Under the pieces are notes generated by a model, which did not search any database, was not told the origin of the DNA, and saw only the letters and a program-made list of their open reading frames with translations. This document shows positions 52,693-60,554 of a DNA stretch of 64,000 bases, piece by piece. The DNA is from CAYVBE01 sp964572825 (GTDB taxonomy: Bacteria; Planctomycetota; Brocadiia; SM23-32): contig CAZNGS010000004.1 in NCBI GenBank assembly GCA_964572825.1, forward strand, positions 1-64,000, read 5' to 3'. Positions within the stretch are counted from its first letter, which is position 1. Every line of letters starts with the position of its first letter. The translations under genes were made by a program, and so were the position numbers.

Positions 52693-55530
52693 GTGAGCAG
52701 GGCAGGGCGAGGCGGCATAATGGCAGTTCTGATGCTCGGGATGTTCGTCTCGCCTTCTGTGGTCTCGGTCCACGGTGATTCGACGGAGCTCAACGCGATG
52801 AAAGCAGAGACGGGTACGGCAGATGCGACCGGCCGGGCTTACCTCCCGGTGAAGGGCAGTGCGTGGCGGCTGGCGGTGGCGGACCTGGACGGAGACGGCG
52901 TCAAGGAGCTGATATACGGCACCTACGGCGGCGCTGTGCGATGCCAGTCAACGGCCTCCGCAGAACTGCTCTGGGAACGAGACCTGGGTGTGTTCCCCTT
53001 TGCGCTTGCCGTTGCGGATGCGGATGGGGACGGCCGCCCGGAGGTGTACGCCGCGACTGCGGACGGCGCACTCCACGCCTTCAACGCCGACGGTTTGAAG
53101 TCCTGGGCCTTCTGCTCCCCGCTCCCGCTCTACGACGTGGCAGTTGCCCGGCTGCGGCCCGGCACGGAGCGCCAGATCGTCTGTGGAGGCATCGATCGAA
53201 AGGTTTGCGTGCTTTCGGCACGGGGCGAAGTGATTGCCGAGCACGAGGTGGACTGGCTGGTCCACCGGCTGGCAGCGGGTGACCTGGACGGCGACGGGCT
53301 GGACGAGCTCTTCGTGGTGGACGGCCGGCATTTCGCCGAATGCCTCAAGTTGGAGAACGGAGGGCTTCGCAGCCTCTGGCGGCAGGATATCAGAGTTCCG
53401 GAGGAGATGCGCAACTGGGAGAACCCCGGTGCCCGCTTCTTCGCCTTCTCCGCCGAAACGGCCGACCTGGACGGCGACGGCCGCGACGAGATCGTCATGG
53501 GCGACACGTTCTTCAACAAGCAGGCCGTCATGGCCCTCTCCGGCGACGGGGAGGTGCTGTGGATATCCGAGCCTCAGGGCGCGTGGCGCTACCGAGGAGA
53601 GACGTACAGCGAGTTCTACAGCACTGCCTTCGTTGCGACCGCCGACATACTGCCACACAGGCCGGGGCGCGAGGTCGTGGCGGTGGCGGGGGGCCTGGTG
53701 CGGCTGTTCGACAACCGCGGGGAGCTGATCGACGAGGCCAATGCCCGCGTTGGCTTTACGGACGTGGTGCTCGACGGGACCATGGTGTACCTCGGCTCTT
53801 CGCCCAACGGGGATGACACGGTCTACCGCGTGGACCTGGCCGGCGACTGGCCGGAAGCGGTCCGGAGTATTCGCCGACAGGGCCGGGCCAGGGCCATCGG
53901 AGAGAACCTGGCTGAGCTGCGCCGCCGGGTGCTGACATACGGCGGCGCCGCCCGGCGGACCGGACTGACCTACCGCGTGCGGACGCTGCGCATCCGCCCC
54001 AGAAAAGGGGCCTACCAGCGCTACCGGAAGCAACTGGAGTGGCTCCGAAGGCGATTCCCGTACGACAATCTGAGCTACCTCGCCGGCATGAAGGTGATCG
54101 AGCCGCAGCCACCTCTGGACGAGAACGGCGAGCCATGGTCCATGCGACGCTGGCGGACCGACTCGATCAACGGCACCATGACGGTGGACGAGATCGTGGG
54201 CGCCGCGCGCTGGATCGAGGAGCACCGGGTGCCCACCGTCTTCACCATCGGCCATTCCTGCATGCCGTTCATCACCCTGGAGACGGCCCAGAAGATGCTG
54301 CGGGCGGCGCCCGATTACCTGGTTGGATTCCTGAGCGCTGAGGACGAGCAGGTGCAGGAGCGGCTGCCCCGGTACTTGAAGCACTATTTCGGCCCTCTGG
54401 CCGACCTGTGCGTCGAGCACGGCGGCAAGCCGTGCATGACCAAGAACAAGAACGTGTGGTGGATGTCCGCGCCCGCCATTGGTTCCTGTTACGAAGCGCT
54501 GTTCGGCGGCCGACGGCAGGAGGTTCTGGTGCCCGTGGTGGAGGACTCCAACTCGCGAACCCCGGAGATCAACCTGCTGGCACGATGCGGGCTGCGCCAG
54601 GCCGGCCTGGTGGAGCGGTTCCAGGCGTCCATCATCTCCGACCTTTTTTCCTTCTGCCGGTTTCACCAGTGGGAGTATCCCAAGCACGGCCACCCCTATC
54701 TGCGCCTGCTGGTGGCGCACACGCTGCTGGGCGCGGCCGATTACGAGTTCCGCATCATGCACCTGCGGGCCGCCGGTGACTCGTTCGAATTCACCAATAT
54801 GGGGCGGGAGTCCACCGAGATATTCCTTCACATGCTGGGCAAAGGGCTCGTCTTCACGCCGCGCCCCGAGCAGATAGCTTCCGTTTCGCCGATCGGTTTC
54901 GCGGTCCACCGCCCGCCGGAGAAATGGCTTGCCGACGGCCACAACGGGCACCGGCCCTGGCTGTGGGAAGACGATCCAGAGTTGCACAACGCGGTCATTC
55001 CCCACAATGGTTGCCTGTGGGGCAATACGCCCACGCCGGAGCACGCCCTCCAGCGGGTGCTGCTGGGCAAGGAGCGGCAGTTCGGCTACCACGTGCCGCC
55101 GACACCCTGCGGAGTGCCCGTGTTCGTCCCCGAGCACGCCGACCTGGATGCGGTCGTCGGTGTCGAGGAGTGGTGGCACACGGACGGCATCTACATCTGG
55201 CGCGAGGGGGGCGAGAAGCTTACGGGACAGGAGGCCGCGCGTGCGCTGGAGGACTCATTCGTGCGCGCCGCCCGGCGGCTGCCGTTCCGGGCGGAGGGGA
55301 GAGTGTTCTTCGTGGCGCTGCGGATGGGGGAGGGCGCCTATCGGCTCTACGCCATAGACCCCGGCTGGCTGGACCCCAGGGTGCGGCAGGCAACGGTTTA
55401 TATCCAGGCAGAGGGAGAGTACCAGGTAAGAGACCTCCTGACCGGCGAAGAAATCCCCGCAAACGAAAGCCGCTTCGAAGTTGAAGTTCCGTCAGGTTCG
55501 TTGCGCATCCTGACCGCCGAACGCAAATAG
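52693..55530 (+). CDS. secreted FG-GAP propeller protein, lambda-carrageenase-like
   Basis: This protein is 945 residues from the GTG at 52693 (AAAGGG four bases upstream); an ATG nine codons later is the alternative. A signal peptide follows (AVLMLGMFVSPSVVSVHG). The N-terminal ~330 residues are a propeller with four calcium-type FG-GAP loops (DLDGDGVKE, DADGDGRPE, DLDGDGLDE, DLDGDGRDE). The C-terminal ~550 residues have a barrel-like layout (VPTVFTIGHSCMPFITLETA; GFLSAEDEQVQE; LVPVVEDSNSRTPEINLLAR). Propeller plus large catalytic part recalls GH150 lambda-carrageenases, but I cannot confirm the family or the catalytic residues. It is divergent from the oxidoreductase/GH pair and probably part of the same polysaccharide locus. 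Confidence 0.68.
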   Translation: MSRAGRGGIMAVLMLGMFVSPSVVSVHGDSTELNAMKAETGTADATGRAYLPVKGSAWRLAVADLDGDGVKELIYGTYGGAVRCQSTASAELLWERDLGVFPFALAVADADGDGRPEVYAATADGALHAFNADGLKSWAFCSPLPLYDVAVARLRPGTERQIVCGGIDRKVCVLSARGEVIAEHEVDWLVHRLAAGDLDGDGLDELFVVDGRHFAECLKLENGGLRSLWRQDIRVPEEMRNWENPGARFFAFSAETADLDGDGRDEIVMGDTFFNKQAVMALSGDGEVLWISEPQGAWRYRGETYSEFYSTAFVATADILPHRPGREVVAVAGGLVRLFDNRGELIDEANARVGFTDVVLDGTMVYLGSSPNGDDTVYRVDLAGDWPEAVRSIRRQGRARAIGENLAELRRRVLTYGGAARRTGLTYRVRTLRIRPRKGAYQRYRKQLEWLRRRFPYDNLSYLAGMKVIEPQPPLDENGEPWSMRRWRTDSINGTMTVDEIVGAARWIEEHRVPTVFTIGHSCMPFITLETAQKMLRAAPDYLVGFLSAEDEQVQERLPRYLKHYFGPLADLCVEHGGKPCMTKNKNVWWMSAPAIGSCYEALFGGRRQEVLVPVVEDSNSRTPEINLLARCGLRQAGLVERFQASIISDLFSFCRFHQWEYPKHGHPYLRLLVAHTLLGAADYEFRIMHLRAAGDSFEFTNMGRESTEIFLHMLGKGLVFTPRPEQIASVSPIGFAVHRPPEKWLADGHNGHRPWLWEDDPELHNAVIPHNGCLWGNTPTPEHALQRVLLGKERQFGYHVPPTPCGVPVFVPEHADLDAVVGVEEWWHTDGIYIWREGGEKLTGQEAARALEDSFVRAARRLPFRAEGRVFFVALRMGEGAYRLYAIDPGWLDPRVRQATVYIQAEGEYQVRDLLTGEEIPANESRFEVEVPSGSLRILTAERK

Positions 55531-55582
55531 CCGGCGACCGGTTACTCGTTACCTGTTATCTGTCACTGTTTACTCGCAACTG

Positions 55583-55629
55583 CCAACGGCCGTTTCGCTG
55601 CCGTTGGAGGGACGCGCTCCGTCGCGTCC
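55583..55629. repeat. two tandem perfect hairpins
   Basis: The first is ccaacggc/gccgttgg (8-bp stem, 9-nt loop, 55583-55607). The second is ggacgcg/cgcgtcc (7-bp stem, 6-nt loop, 55610-55629). They lie 53 bp after the propeller gene stop, with no T-tract. The ggacgcgctccgtcgcgtcc string looks like a mobile or dispersed palindrome. Confidence 0.5.
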
Positions 55630-55688
55630 GCCGTCGTCGTTGCCGTACCTCCCGCCTCCAGCCTGATAGCCTTCCGTCCCGGCTCACG

Positions 55689-55717
55689 TTGATTTCCGTT
55701 CCCCGTCTCGCCATAAT
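55689..55717 (+). promoter_or_regulatory. promoter for the MNT/HEPN module
   Basis: TTGATT, 17 bp, CATAAT, ending 45 bp before the ATG at 55762. Confidence 0.45.
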
Positions 55718-55761
55718 AACCCGGTAGTTCTGCGGTTCCCTCGTATGCTGCGGAGGCCGAT

Positions 55762-56043
55762 ATGGACCCCAGGCTGAAAGAACAGATACAGCGGGCGGGT
55801 GCGGTTTTGAAGGCTGCGGGAGCGCGGGAGGTTTACGTCTTCGGTTCCGCCGCGGCCGATAGCCTGCACGAAAGTTCGGACGTGGACCTCCCCGTTTCCG
55901 GCCTTCCTCCGGGACGCTTCTTCGAGGCGATGAGCAAAGCCCAAGATGCCCTGGGCCGCCCGCTGGACCTCATAGATCTCGACGATGCCGGTCCCTTCAC
56001 AGACTACCTCAAAGAGGAAGGCGAGCTGCAGCGTGTGGGATAG
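55762..56043 (+). CDS. MNT-domain nucleotidyltransferase (antitoxin of HEPN/MNT type)
   Basis: This 93-residue minimal nucleotidyltransferase starts at an ATG with GGAGG five bases upstream. The catalytic signature GS-x10-DxD is exact: GSAAADSLHESSDVD at about residues 28-42. In HEPN/MNT toxin-antitoxin pairs the MNT protein AMPylates and silences the HEPN ribonuclease. The following gene, overlapping by 11 bp, encodes a HEPN-like helical protein (frameshifted). DVDLPV replaces the common DxDLLV, a small oddity. Confidence 0.82.
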   Translation: MDPRLKEQIQRAGAVLKAAGAREVYVFGSAAADSLHESSDVDLPVSGLPPGRFFEAMSKAQDALGRPLDLIDLDDAGPFTDYLKEEGELQRVG

Positions 56044-56280
56044 ACTGCGCAAGCAAATCGCCGTCGAGCGGCGGCAATTGCGCGAGTTACTCGCCACCCA
56101 TCGGCGCTTGAGGAGATTCTCCAGCTCTACCTTGCGTTCCGGCACGTTTTCCATCAGGCGTACCCCTTCCAGCGCAAGTGGACCAAAACGTCGGAACTGG
56201 TCCTGAAGTGCCAGGCCACCTTCGAGCGCCTGGAACGAGAGCTGGATCGTTTCCTCGCCGCGTTGCCACCGCCACAATAA
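56033..56280 (+). pseudogene. HEPN-like protein partner of MNT, frameshifted
   Basis: Starting at the GTG at 56033, the frame gives VWDRLRKQIAVERRQLRELL and then loses sense. From about 56105 the homology continues in another frame (LEEILQLYLAFRHVFHQAYP, then KWTKTSELVLKCQATFERLE) to a TAA at 56280. The 248-bp length is one short of a multiple of three, so one base is missing near 56100-56108. The composition (short, helical, overlapping an MNT gene) fits a HEPN-type toxin. The Rx4-6H catalytic motif cannot be placed with confidence. If the lesion is real, the toxin is dead and only the antitoxin remains. Confidence 0.65.
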
Positions 56281-56445
56281 CGTCACTGCTCCGAGCCATC
56301 GGTGCGGAGCAACTGCGTGGTCCCACACGCATCTCGTCCTGCTTACCCGCGAGCGACACGAAAAAGGCGACGGAGCGTCACGCCCGCTATTGTTATCCGT
56401 CGCCCTGAAAGGGCGCAACAAACGGCAGAAAGCCAACGTTGATGC

Positions 56446-56742
56446 TCACACCACGATCAGCAAAGATCCCACCCCGAAAAGGGCCAGGATGACGGCGATA
56501 GTCCGGCTCGGAGCCTTCCCGTAGAATACCGCGTGTAACGCGAGCAGGAACCCCACCAGCACGACCAAGAAACCAGGCACCCCAAACCATGCCGGAACGG
56601 CATGTCCCCAATGCTCCGGGTTGCCCACACCGGCCGCCTCGAGAGCACCCGCTGAGCATCTGCCCAGCCAAAGCCACCGCGCAACGATCCCCACCACCGA
56701 GAACCCTATGCTGACCATTGCCGAAGTCCGGGATAACGTCAT
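56446..56742 (-). CDS. small hydrophobic membrane protein
   Basis: This is an unrecognised protein of 98 residues with three predicted transmembrane helices: about 9-27 (VSIGFSVVGIVARWLWLG), 50-70 (VPAWFGVPGFLVVLVGFLLA) and 78-97 (TIAVILALFGVGSLLIVV). The start is uncertain: ATG at 56742 is chosen because it gives a compact protein, but no ribosome site is clear. The IS3 element inserted about 78 bp upstream probably separates it from its promoter. Confidence 0.5.
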   Translation of the reverse strand: MTLSRTSAMVSIGFSVVGIVARWLWLGRCSAGALEAAGVGNPEHWGHAVPAWFGVPGFLVVLVGFLLALHAVFYGKAPSRTIAVILALFGVGSLLIVV

Positions 56743-57088
56743 CGTGCGGTTCACGTGTCTCAAGAAGCTGCCGTGGCAAGGTTGCAGGCGCAGAGTAGAT
56801 CGACTCCGGGTCTAAGCACTGTACTGCACCCCGTTTTTTAGACACGAAAATCGGTCGAGTTATTCGACGACAGGTTTTCTGAGGCATCTGGGGCGTCGAC
56901 GAGATGAGGGGCGCGAGGGCAGTCCGTGAGGGCCGCCCCCGCTGGGACTTCTCGTCGCTTGCCCGGCCGGCTATCTGCCTGTGCGTCTCCGCACGCAGAC
57001 AGGTCCCTGGCGAGGTGCTCCTCAGCAGAGCTCGCTTCCATTTCACCGGCCGCAAGGATTATGCTCTGCGGGGTGAGCTGGGTCAAGG

Positions 57089-57919
57089 TTATTCCTCCGC
57101 GTTCTGTCGCTCGTAGTAGGCCGCTTCGAATTGCGCCGGCGTCAGGTAGCCCAGCGACGAGTGAATGCGCTTGTGATTGTAGACGTCTTCCAGGAATGGG
57201 CCGATGCGCCGCAGCGCGTCGGCGTAGTCGATATACTCCTCCAGCTCGATGCATTCCTCCTTGATCGTCCGGATCGCCCGCTCGGCGTACCCGTTCTGCC
57301 AGGCCTCGCCTACCTGGGCCATGCTGATCTGGACGCTATCGGGCAGGGCATCGATATAGTCCTCGCACGCATATTGCACACCCTGGTCGGAGTGATGGAT
57401 CTGGGGCGTGCCGCCCCCCAGCGCTTTGCGCAGCGCCCCGAGCGTGAGCGATGCATCGAGCCCGCGCGCCAGATTCCAGCCGCGCAGCCGGCGGGTGTAG
57501 ACGTCCATCAGAATCGCCAGATACAGCTCCTCCAGCCGCACGCGCACATACGTGATATCTGCCACCCAGACCTGCTCTGGGCAGCATATCGTAAGGTTCT
57601 CGATAAGATTCGGCCAGCGCGGGAACGGGTGGTCGCTGTCGGTCGTGCGCACCTTGCGCTTGGGCCGACGTTCGGTCAGGCCCATCTGGCGCATCAGTCT
57701 CAGCACCCGCTTGTGGTTGGCCTGGTGTCCCTGGCGCCTGAGCTGAGCACTCACGCGTCGGTAGCCGTAGGTCGGCCACTTTTCGATGACTCCTGTGATG
57801 GCTGCCTTCAGCGCCTCGTCGTTCTGGGGCTCCGGCTCGTAGTAGACGCTGCTGCGGTTGGACGCGAACGTCTCGCAGAGCAGTTTCAGGGGGTAGTGCG
57901 TGCGCATCTGCTTCACCAC
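57089..57919 (-). CDS. IS3-family transposase OrfB (DDE integrase core)
   Basis: This is the catalytic part of the transposase. The visible frame begins at a GTG at 57919 and continues upstream in the same frame to the A8 site, so the natural product is the OrfAB fusion made by -1 frameshifting. The integrase core shows the first Asp in VWVADITYVRV, the second in IHHSDQGVQYAC, and the Glu in QNGYAERAIRTIKEECIELE. The N-terminal SVYYEPEP...YGYRRVSAQLRRQG is the usual OrfB helix-turn-helix region. All three acids are intact, so the element may still be active. Confidence 0.9.
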   Translation of the reverse strand: MVKQMRTHYPLKLLCETFASNRSSVYYEPEPQNDEALKAAITGVIEKWPTYGYRRVSAQLRRQGHQANHKRVLRLMRQMGLTERRPKRKVRTTDSDHPFPRWPNLIENLTICCPEQVWVADITYVRVRLEELYLAILMDVYTRRLRGWNLARGLDASLTLGALRKALGGGTPQIHHSDQGVQYACEDYIDALPDSVQISMAQVGEAWQNGYAERAIRTIKEECIELEEYIDYADALRRIGPFLEDVYNHKRIHSSLGYLTPAQFEAAYYERQNAEE

Positions 57920-58218
57920 CTCCCTTCCCTGGCGGGCGGAGAGTTCAGAAGCGTCGATGCTTTTTTTTGGATCTCCACTTGCATCGTCAGGCGGCCGACC
58001 ATACGCTCCAGCTCGGCGATGCGCTCTTTGAACTCCTGCTGCTGGCCGCCGCCGAAGGCGAGGTGGGCGTTCACCTCAAGCTCCTTTCGCCACCGGCTGA
58101 GCTGGGCTGCGGTGAGGTGGTGGGCCTTGCAAATTTCGGCCTGCGTCTGGGTGCCAGTGAGGATGGCAAGCGCCAGGCGTGCCTTGAACTCGGGTGTGAA
58201 CTTGCGTCGCTTGGACAT
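57913..58218 (-). CDS. IS3-family transposase OrfA
   Basis: This 101-residue DNA-binding protein has the typical IS3 OrfA N-terminus KRRKFTPEFKARLALAILTG, a helix-turn-helix (LTAAQLSRWRKELEVNAHLA), and a leucine-zipper-like C-terminal helix (ERIAELERMVGRLTMQVEIQ). The ATG at 58218 has GGAGG upstream. It overlaps OrfB by 7 bp and ends after the slippery run. Confidence 0.9.
   Translation of the reverse strand: MSKRRKFTPEFKARLALAILTGTQTQAEICKAHHLTAAQLSRWRKELEVNAHLAFGGGQQQEFKERIAELERMVGRLTMQVEIQKKASTLLNSPPAREGRW
57961..57968 (-). promoter_or_regulatory. programmed -1 frameshift site of the IS3 element
   Basis: A run of eight A (minus strand) at the codons for QKK in OrfA. Slipping back one base joins OrfA to OrfB in frame (…QKKSIDASEL…). 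A-rich slippery runs are the known mechanism in this family. Confidence 0.75.
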
Positions 58219-58288
58219 GGCTGCTCCCTCCTGAGCCAGGACGGTACCTTTGACTAAGGCACCTGTCCAGTTTCAGAGGTGCAGTACA

Positions 58289-58743
58289 CACCGTCTGTCC
58301 CCTGAGCACGCGCAGACGTTTGCGGCCTGTCCCCTAATCCGCTATCAGTCCGGCCCATAAGCTGTTTTCGTATGGGGTGTGCCTGTAAGGTACCGGGAGC
58401 AGCAGCGCAGGGGTCAGGCTGCAAATCTCCAGCTACTGGCGGTAATGTGCTTCGGAGCCTTGCGACTGCGATACCAAATCTACACATCAGTTCGGACTTC
58501 ATGCACACTTGAGGATATACTTGACGTAACCGTTCACGGGCTTCGTCCGAATGCCCTTGGCGCACAGGCAAGGCTACTACCGGTGGTAGTCCAAGCGTCG
58601 CACGTGCAGGGGGCTCTTGCATGATGCGCATGGTCGCCCTGCCACCCATGGCGTCTTCCGGACACCCCGTGAACGGTTACTACTTGACTTTGCCCAGTGT
58701 CAAGGGCGTCACAGCTTGTTTCTGGTGTTATCCGGGCGTGCTC
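58289..58743. other. intergenic region, no gene recognised
   Basis: This 455-bp stretch lies between the IS and the threonine aldolase stop. It has one small palindrome (actacc-ggt-ggtagt near 58573) and no supported gene. Open frames here look random. Confidence 0.5.
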
Positions 58744-59787
58744 TCACTCGTCCACGATGGTGCGCAGTTCGGCTACTACCCGGTCTATGTCCTCGGCGGT
58801 GATGCCTATGTGGGGGACGGCGCGGAAGATGGTTTCTCCGGTCTGCAGGATTCGGATTCTTCGGCGCTCCAACTTCTCGGCGATCTTGGACGCGGAGCGC
58901 GGGGGGAGGGCTTCGAAGTAGACCATGTTGGTCTCGGGCGGATCGTACTTGAGGCGCAGGCCCTCGATTCCCCGGATGCCGTCGGCGAGGCGGCGGGCGT
59001 TGGCGTGGTCTTCGGCCAGGCGCTCCACGTTGTTTTCCAGCGCGTAAATGCCGGCCGCGCAGAGGTGGCCGATCTGGCGCATGCCGCCGCCCAGCATCTT
59101 GCGGAAACGCCGCGCCCGCGCGATGAACTCCGCCTCGCCCGCCACCAGCGATCCCACGGGGCAGCCCAGGCCCTTCGAGAGGCAGATGGAGACCGAGTCC
59201 ACCAGCCGGCCGTAATCCGCCGGGTCGGCACCCGTGGCGACGCAGGCGTTGAACAGCCGCGCGCCGTCCATGTGCAGCCGCAGGCTGTGTTCGCTGCAGA
59301 CCCGGCGGATGGCCCGGACGGTCTCCAGCGGATACACGGACCCGCCGCCGCGGTTGTGGGTGTTTTCGATGATCACGAGACGCGAGCGCGGGAAATGCAC
59401 GTTGTCGGGCCGGACCTGCGGGGAAATCTGGTCGGGCCGAATGATGCCACGCTCGCCGGAGACGAACCGCACGCTGACGCCGGCCACCGCCGCGTATCCG
59501 CCGGCTTCGTACTGGTAGGGATGGGATCCCGCGTCCATTATGATCTCGTCGCCGGGCTGGGTGTGCGTGCGGATGGAGAGCAGGTTGGCCATGGTGCCGG
59601 TGGGCACGAAGACAGCCGCCTCTTTGCCCAGCATCTCGGCGGCGATCGCCTCCAGCCGGTTGGCGGTGGGGTCCTCGCGATAGACGTCGTCGCCCACCTC
59701 CGCCGCCATCATGGCGTCCAGCATCTCCGGCGTAGGCACGGTGACGGTATCGCTGCGCAGGTCAATGGTCTTGGATGCAGCGGTCAT
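58744..59787 (-). CDS. ltaE: low-specificity L-threonine aldolase
   Basis: This PLP enzyme cleaves L-threonine or L-allo-threonine to glycine and acetaldehyde. It is 347 residues. The N-terminal signature IDLRSDTVTVPTPEMLDAMM is near-perfect. The PLP-phosphate loop is FVPTGTMANLLSIRTH. Asp and Arg in HMDGARLFNAC contact the cofactor, and the Schiff-base lysine lies in SICLSKGLGCPVGS. The C-terminal domain is complete. It runs divergently from the second dinB region. Confidence 0.94.
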   Translation of the reverse strand: MTAASKTIDLRSDTVTVPTPEMLDAMMAAEVGDDVYREDPTANRLEAIAAEMLGKEAAVFVPTGTMANLLSIRTHTQPGDEIIMDAGSHPYQYEAGGYAAVAGVSVRFVSGERGIIRPDQISPQVRPDNVHFPRSRLVIIENTHNRGGGSVYPLETVRAIRRVCSEHSLRLHMDGARLFNACVATGADPADYGRLVDSVSICLSKGLGCPVGSLVAGEAEFIARARRFRKMLGGGMRQIGHLCAAGIYALENNVERLAEDHANARRLADGIRGIEGLRLKYDPPETNMVYFEALPPRSASKIAEKLERRRIRILQTGETIFRAVPHIGITAEDIDRVVAELRTIVDE

Positions 59788-59832
59788 AGCTGTCTGATGT
59801 CCGGGAAGAGGGTGTGATGCCGGCCGCGGGTC

Positions 59833-60027
59833 TCAACTGTAGACACGCCAGACGCAGATACGGGCGGCCACGTGTGCCACCACGGCGACGAGGCAGAGGA
59901 GGCCGATCCATTCGACGCCGCCCACCGCGTCGTAGGCGCAGGAACCCACGAATAGGAGGGCGGTCAGGACCACGGCGATGCCGGCCCCCACTATCCAGCC
60001 GCTGCCGCCTGCCGAGGTGTCGCTTAT
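59833..60027 (-). CDS. small two-helix membrane protein, possible AUA start
   Basis: This is an unrecognised protein of about 64 residues with two transmembrane helices (VGAGIAVVLTALLFVGS and EWIGLLCLVAVVAHVAARIC). The frame is open upstream to an ATG at 60159, but that part looks non-coding. The only strong ribosome site, GGGAGG, stands exactly five bases before an ATA codon at 60027 and has no other in-frame start nearby. AUA initiation is rare but known. I place the start there with low confidence. Confidence 0.4.
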   Translation of the reverse strand: MSDTSAGGSGWIVGAGIAVVLTALLFVGSCAYDAVGGVEWIGLLCLVAVVAHVAARICVWRVYS

Positions 60028-60554
60028 GGATTCCTCCCTGCGATGCCGGTGGCGAGTATAGCGCCGATGCCCGGGCCGGTTCAAGGTCGTTCTGAGCCGC
60101 CCGGCAGGCTGAGAACGGCGGGCTTTCAGAGCCGAGACTGGAGGCGGAAGGTAGGGCAACGGCCAGGAACGGCAACGGCATGAGTCGCCCGCTTGCGTGG
60201 GCTCTGAGGTCTTATGTGCGCTTGTCCCCAGGGCTCACCCGCTTCCCAGCGTTGCCCTATCCTCCGGGCTGGTATCGGGGCCATAGCACAGGGGCTTAAA
60301 AACGGCAAGGTGACAGAGCAAATCGCCTTGAAAACACACAGGAAAAAGGTAAGCTCAACGTGGTCAAGCGTTACCTATGTCTTGACCAAAAAGTGTAACC
60401 CATGTCCTGATCGCTCCCGGGGGAATTCCAGCCTTCAGCCTTCGAACTTCGTCCTTCCGTCAGCCCGCCTTGTTTGACACTTTTGCGGGCGGTGGGTACA
60501 AGAGGGTAGCGGACACCGCCTGACGCGAGACGATTGAACGCGCGGAGGCAGGCA
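60028..60554. other. intergenic region with possible IS remnant
   Basis: This 527-bp region has no recognised gene. It contains two imperfect copies of a short unit (gttacctatgtcttgacc near 60370 and gtaacccatgtcctgatc near 60395), a pattern seen at ends of IS481-type elements, and the promoter of the second dinB. Confidence 0.4.
60474..60502 (+). promoter_or_regulatory. promoter of the second dinB
   Basis: A perfect TTGACA, 17 bp, TACAAG, ending 52 bp before the ATG at 60555. Complementary arms ggcggtg/caccgcc (19 nt apart) surround the -10 box. Confidence 0.6.

Larger units (their letters stand above)
56820..58288 (-). mobile_element. IS3-family insertion sequence
   Basis: This is a complete element of 1469 bp. 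Terminal inverted repeats are tgtactgcacccc (56820-56832) and the complement of tgtactgcacctc (58276-58288), 12 of 13 matching. A 3-bp target duplication, cac, flanks it (56817-56819 and 58289-58291), as expected for IS3. It carries orfA and orfB on the minus strand with an A8 slippery site. About 255 bp between orfB and the left end hold no clear gene, longer than usual for the family. Confidence 0.85.

Noticed and set aside
52948..55179. 743-codon minus-strand open frame
   Set aside because: Antisense of the FG-GAP propeller protein; no family match.
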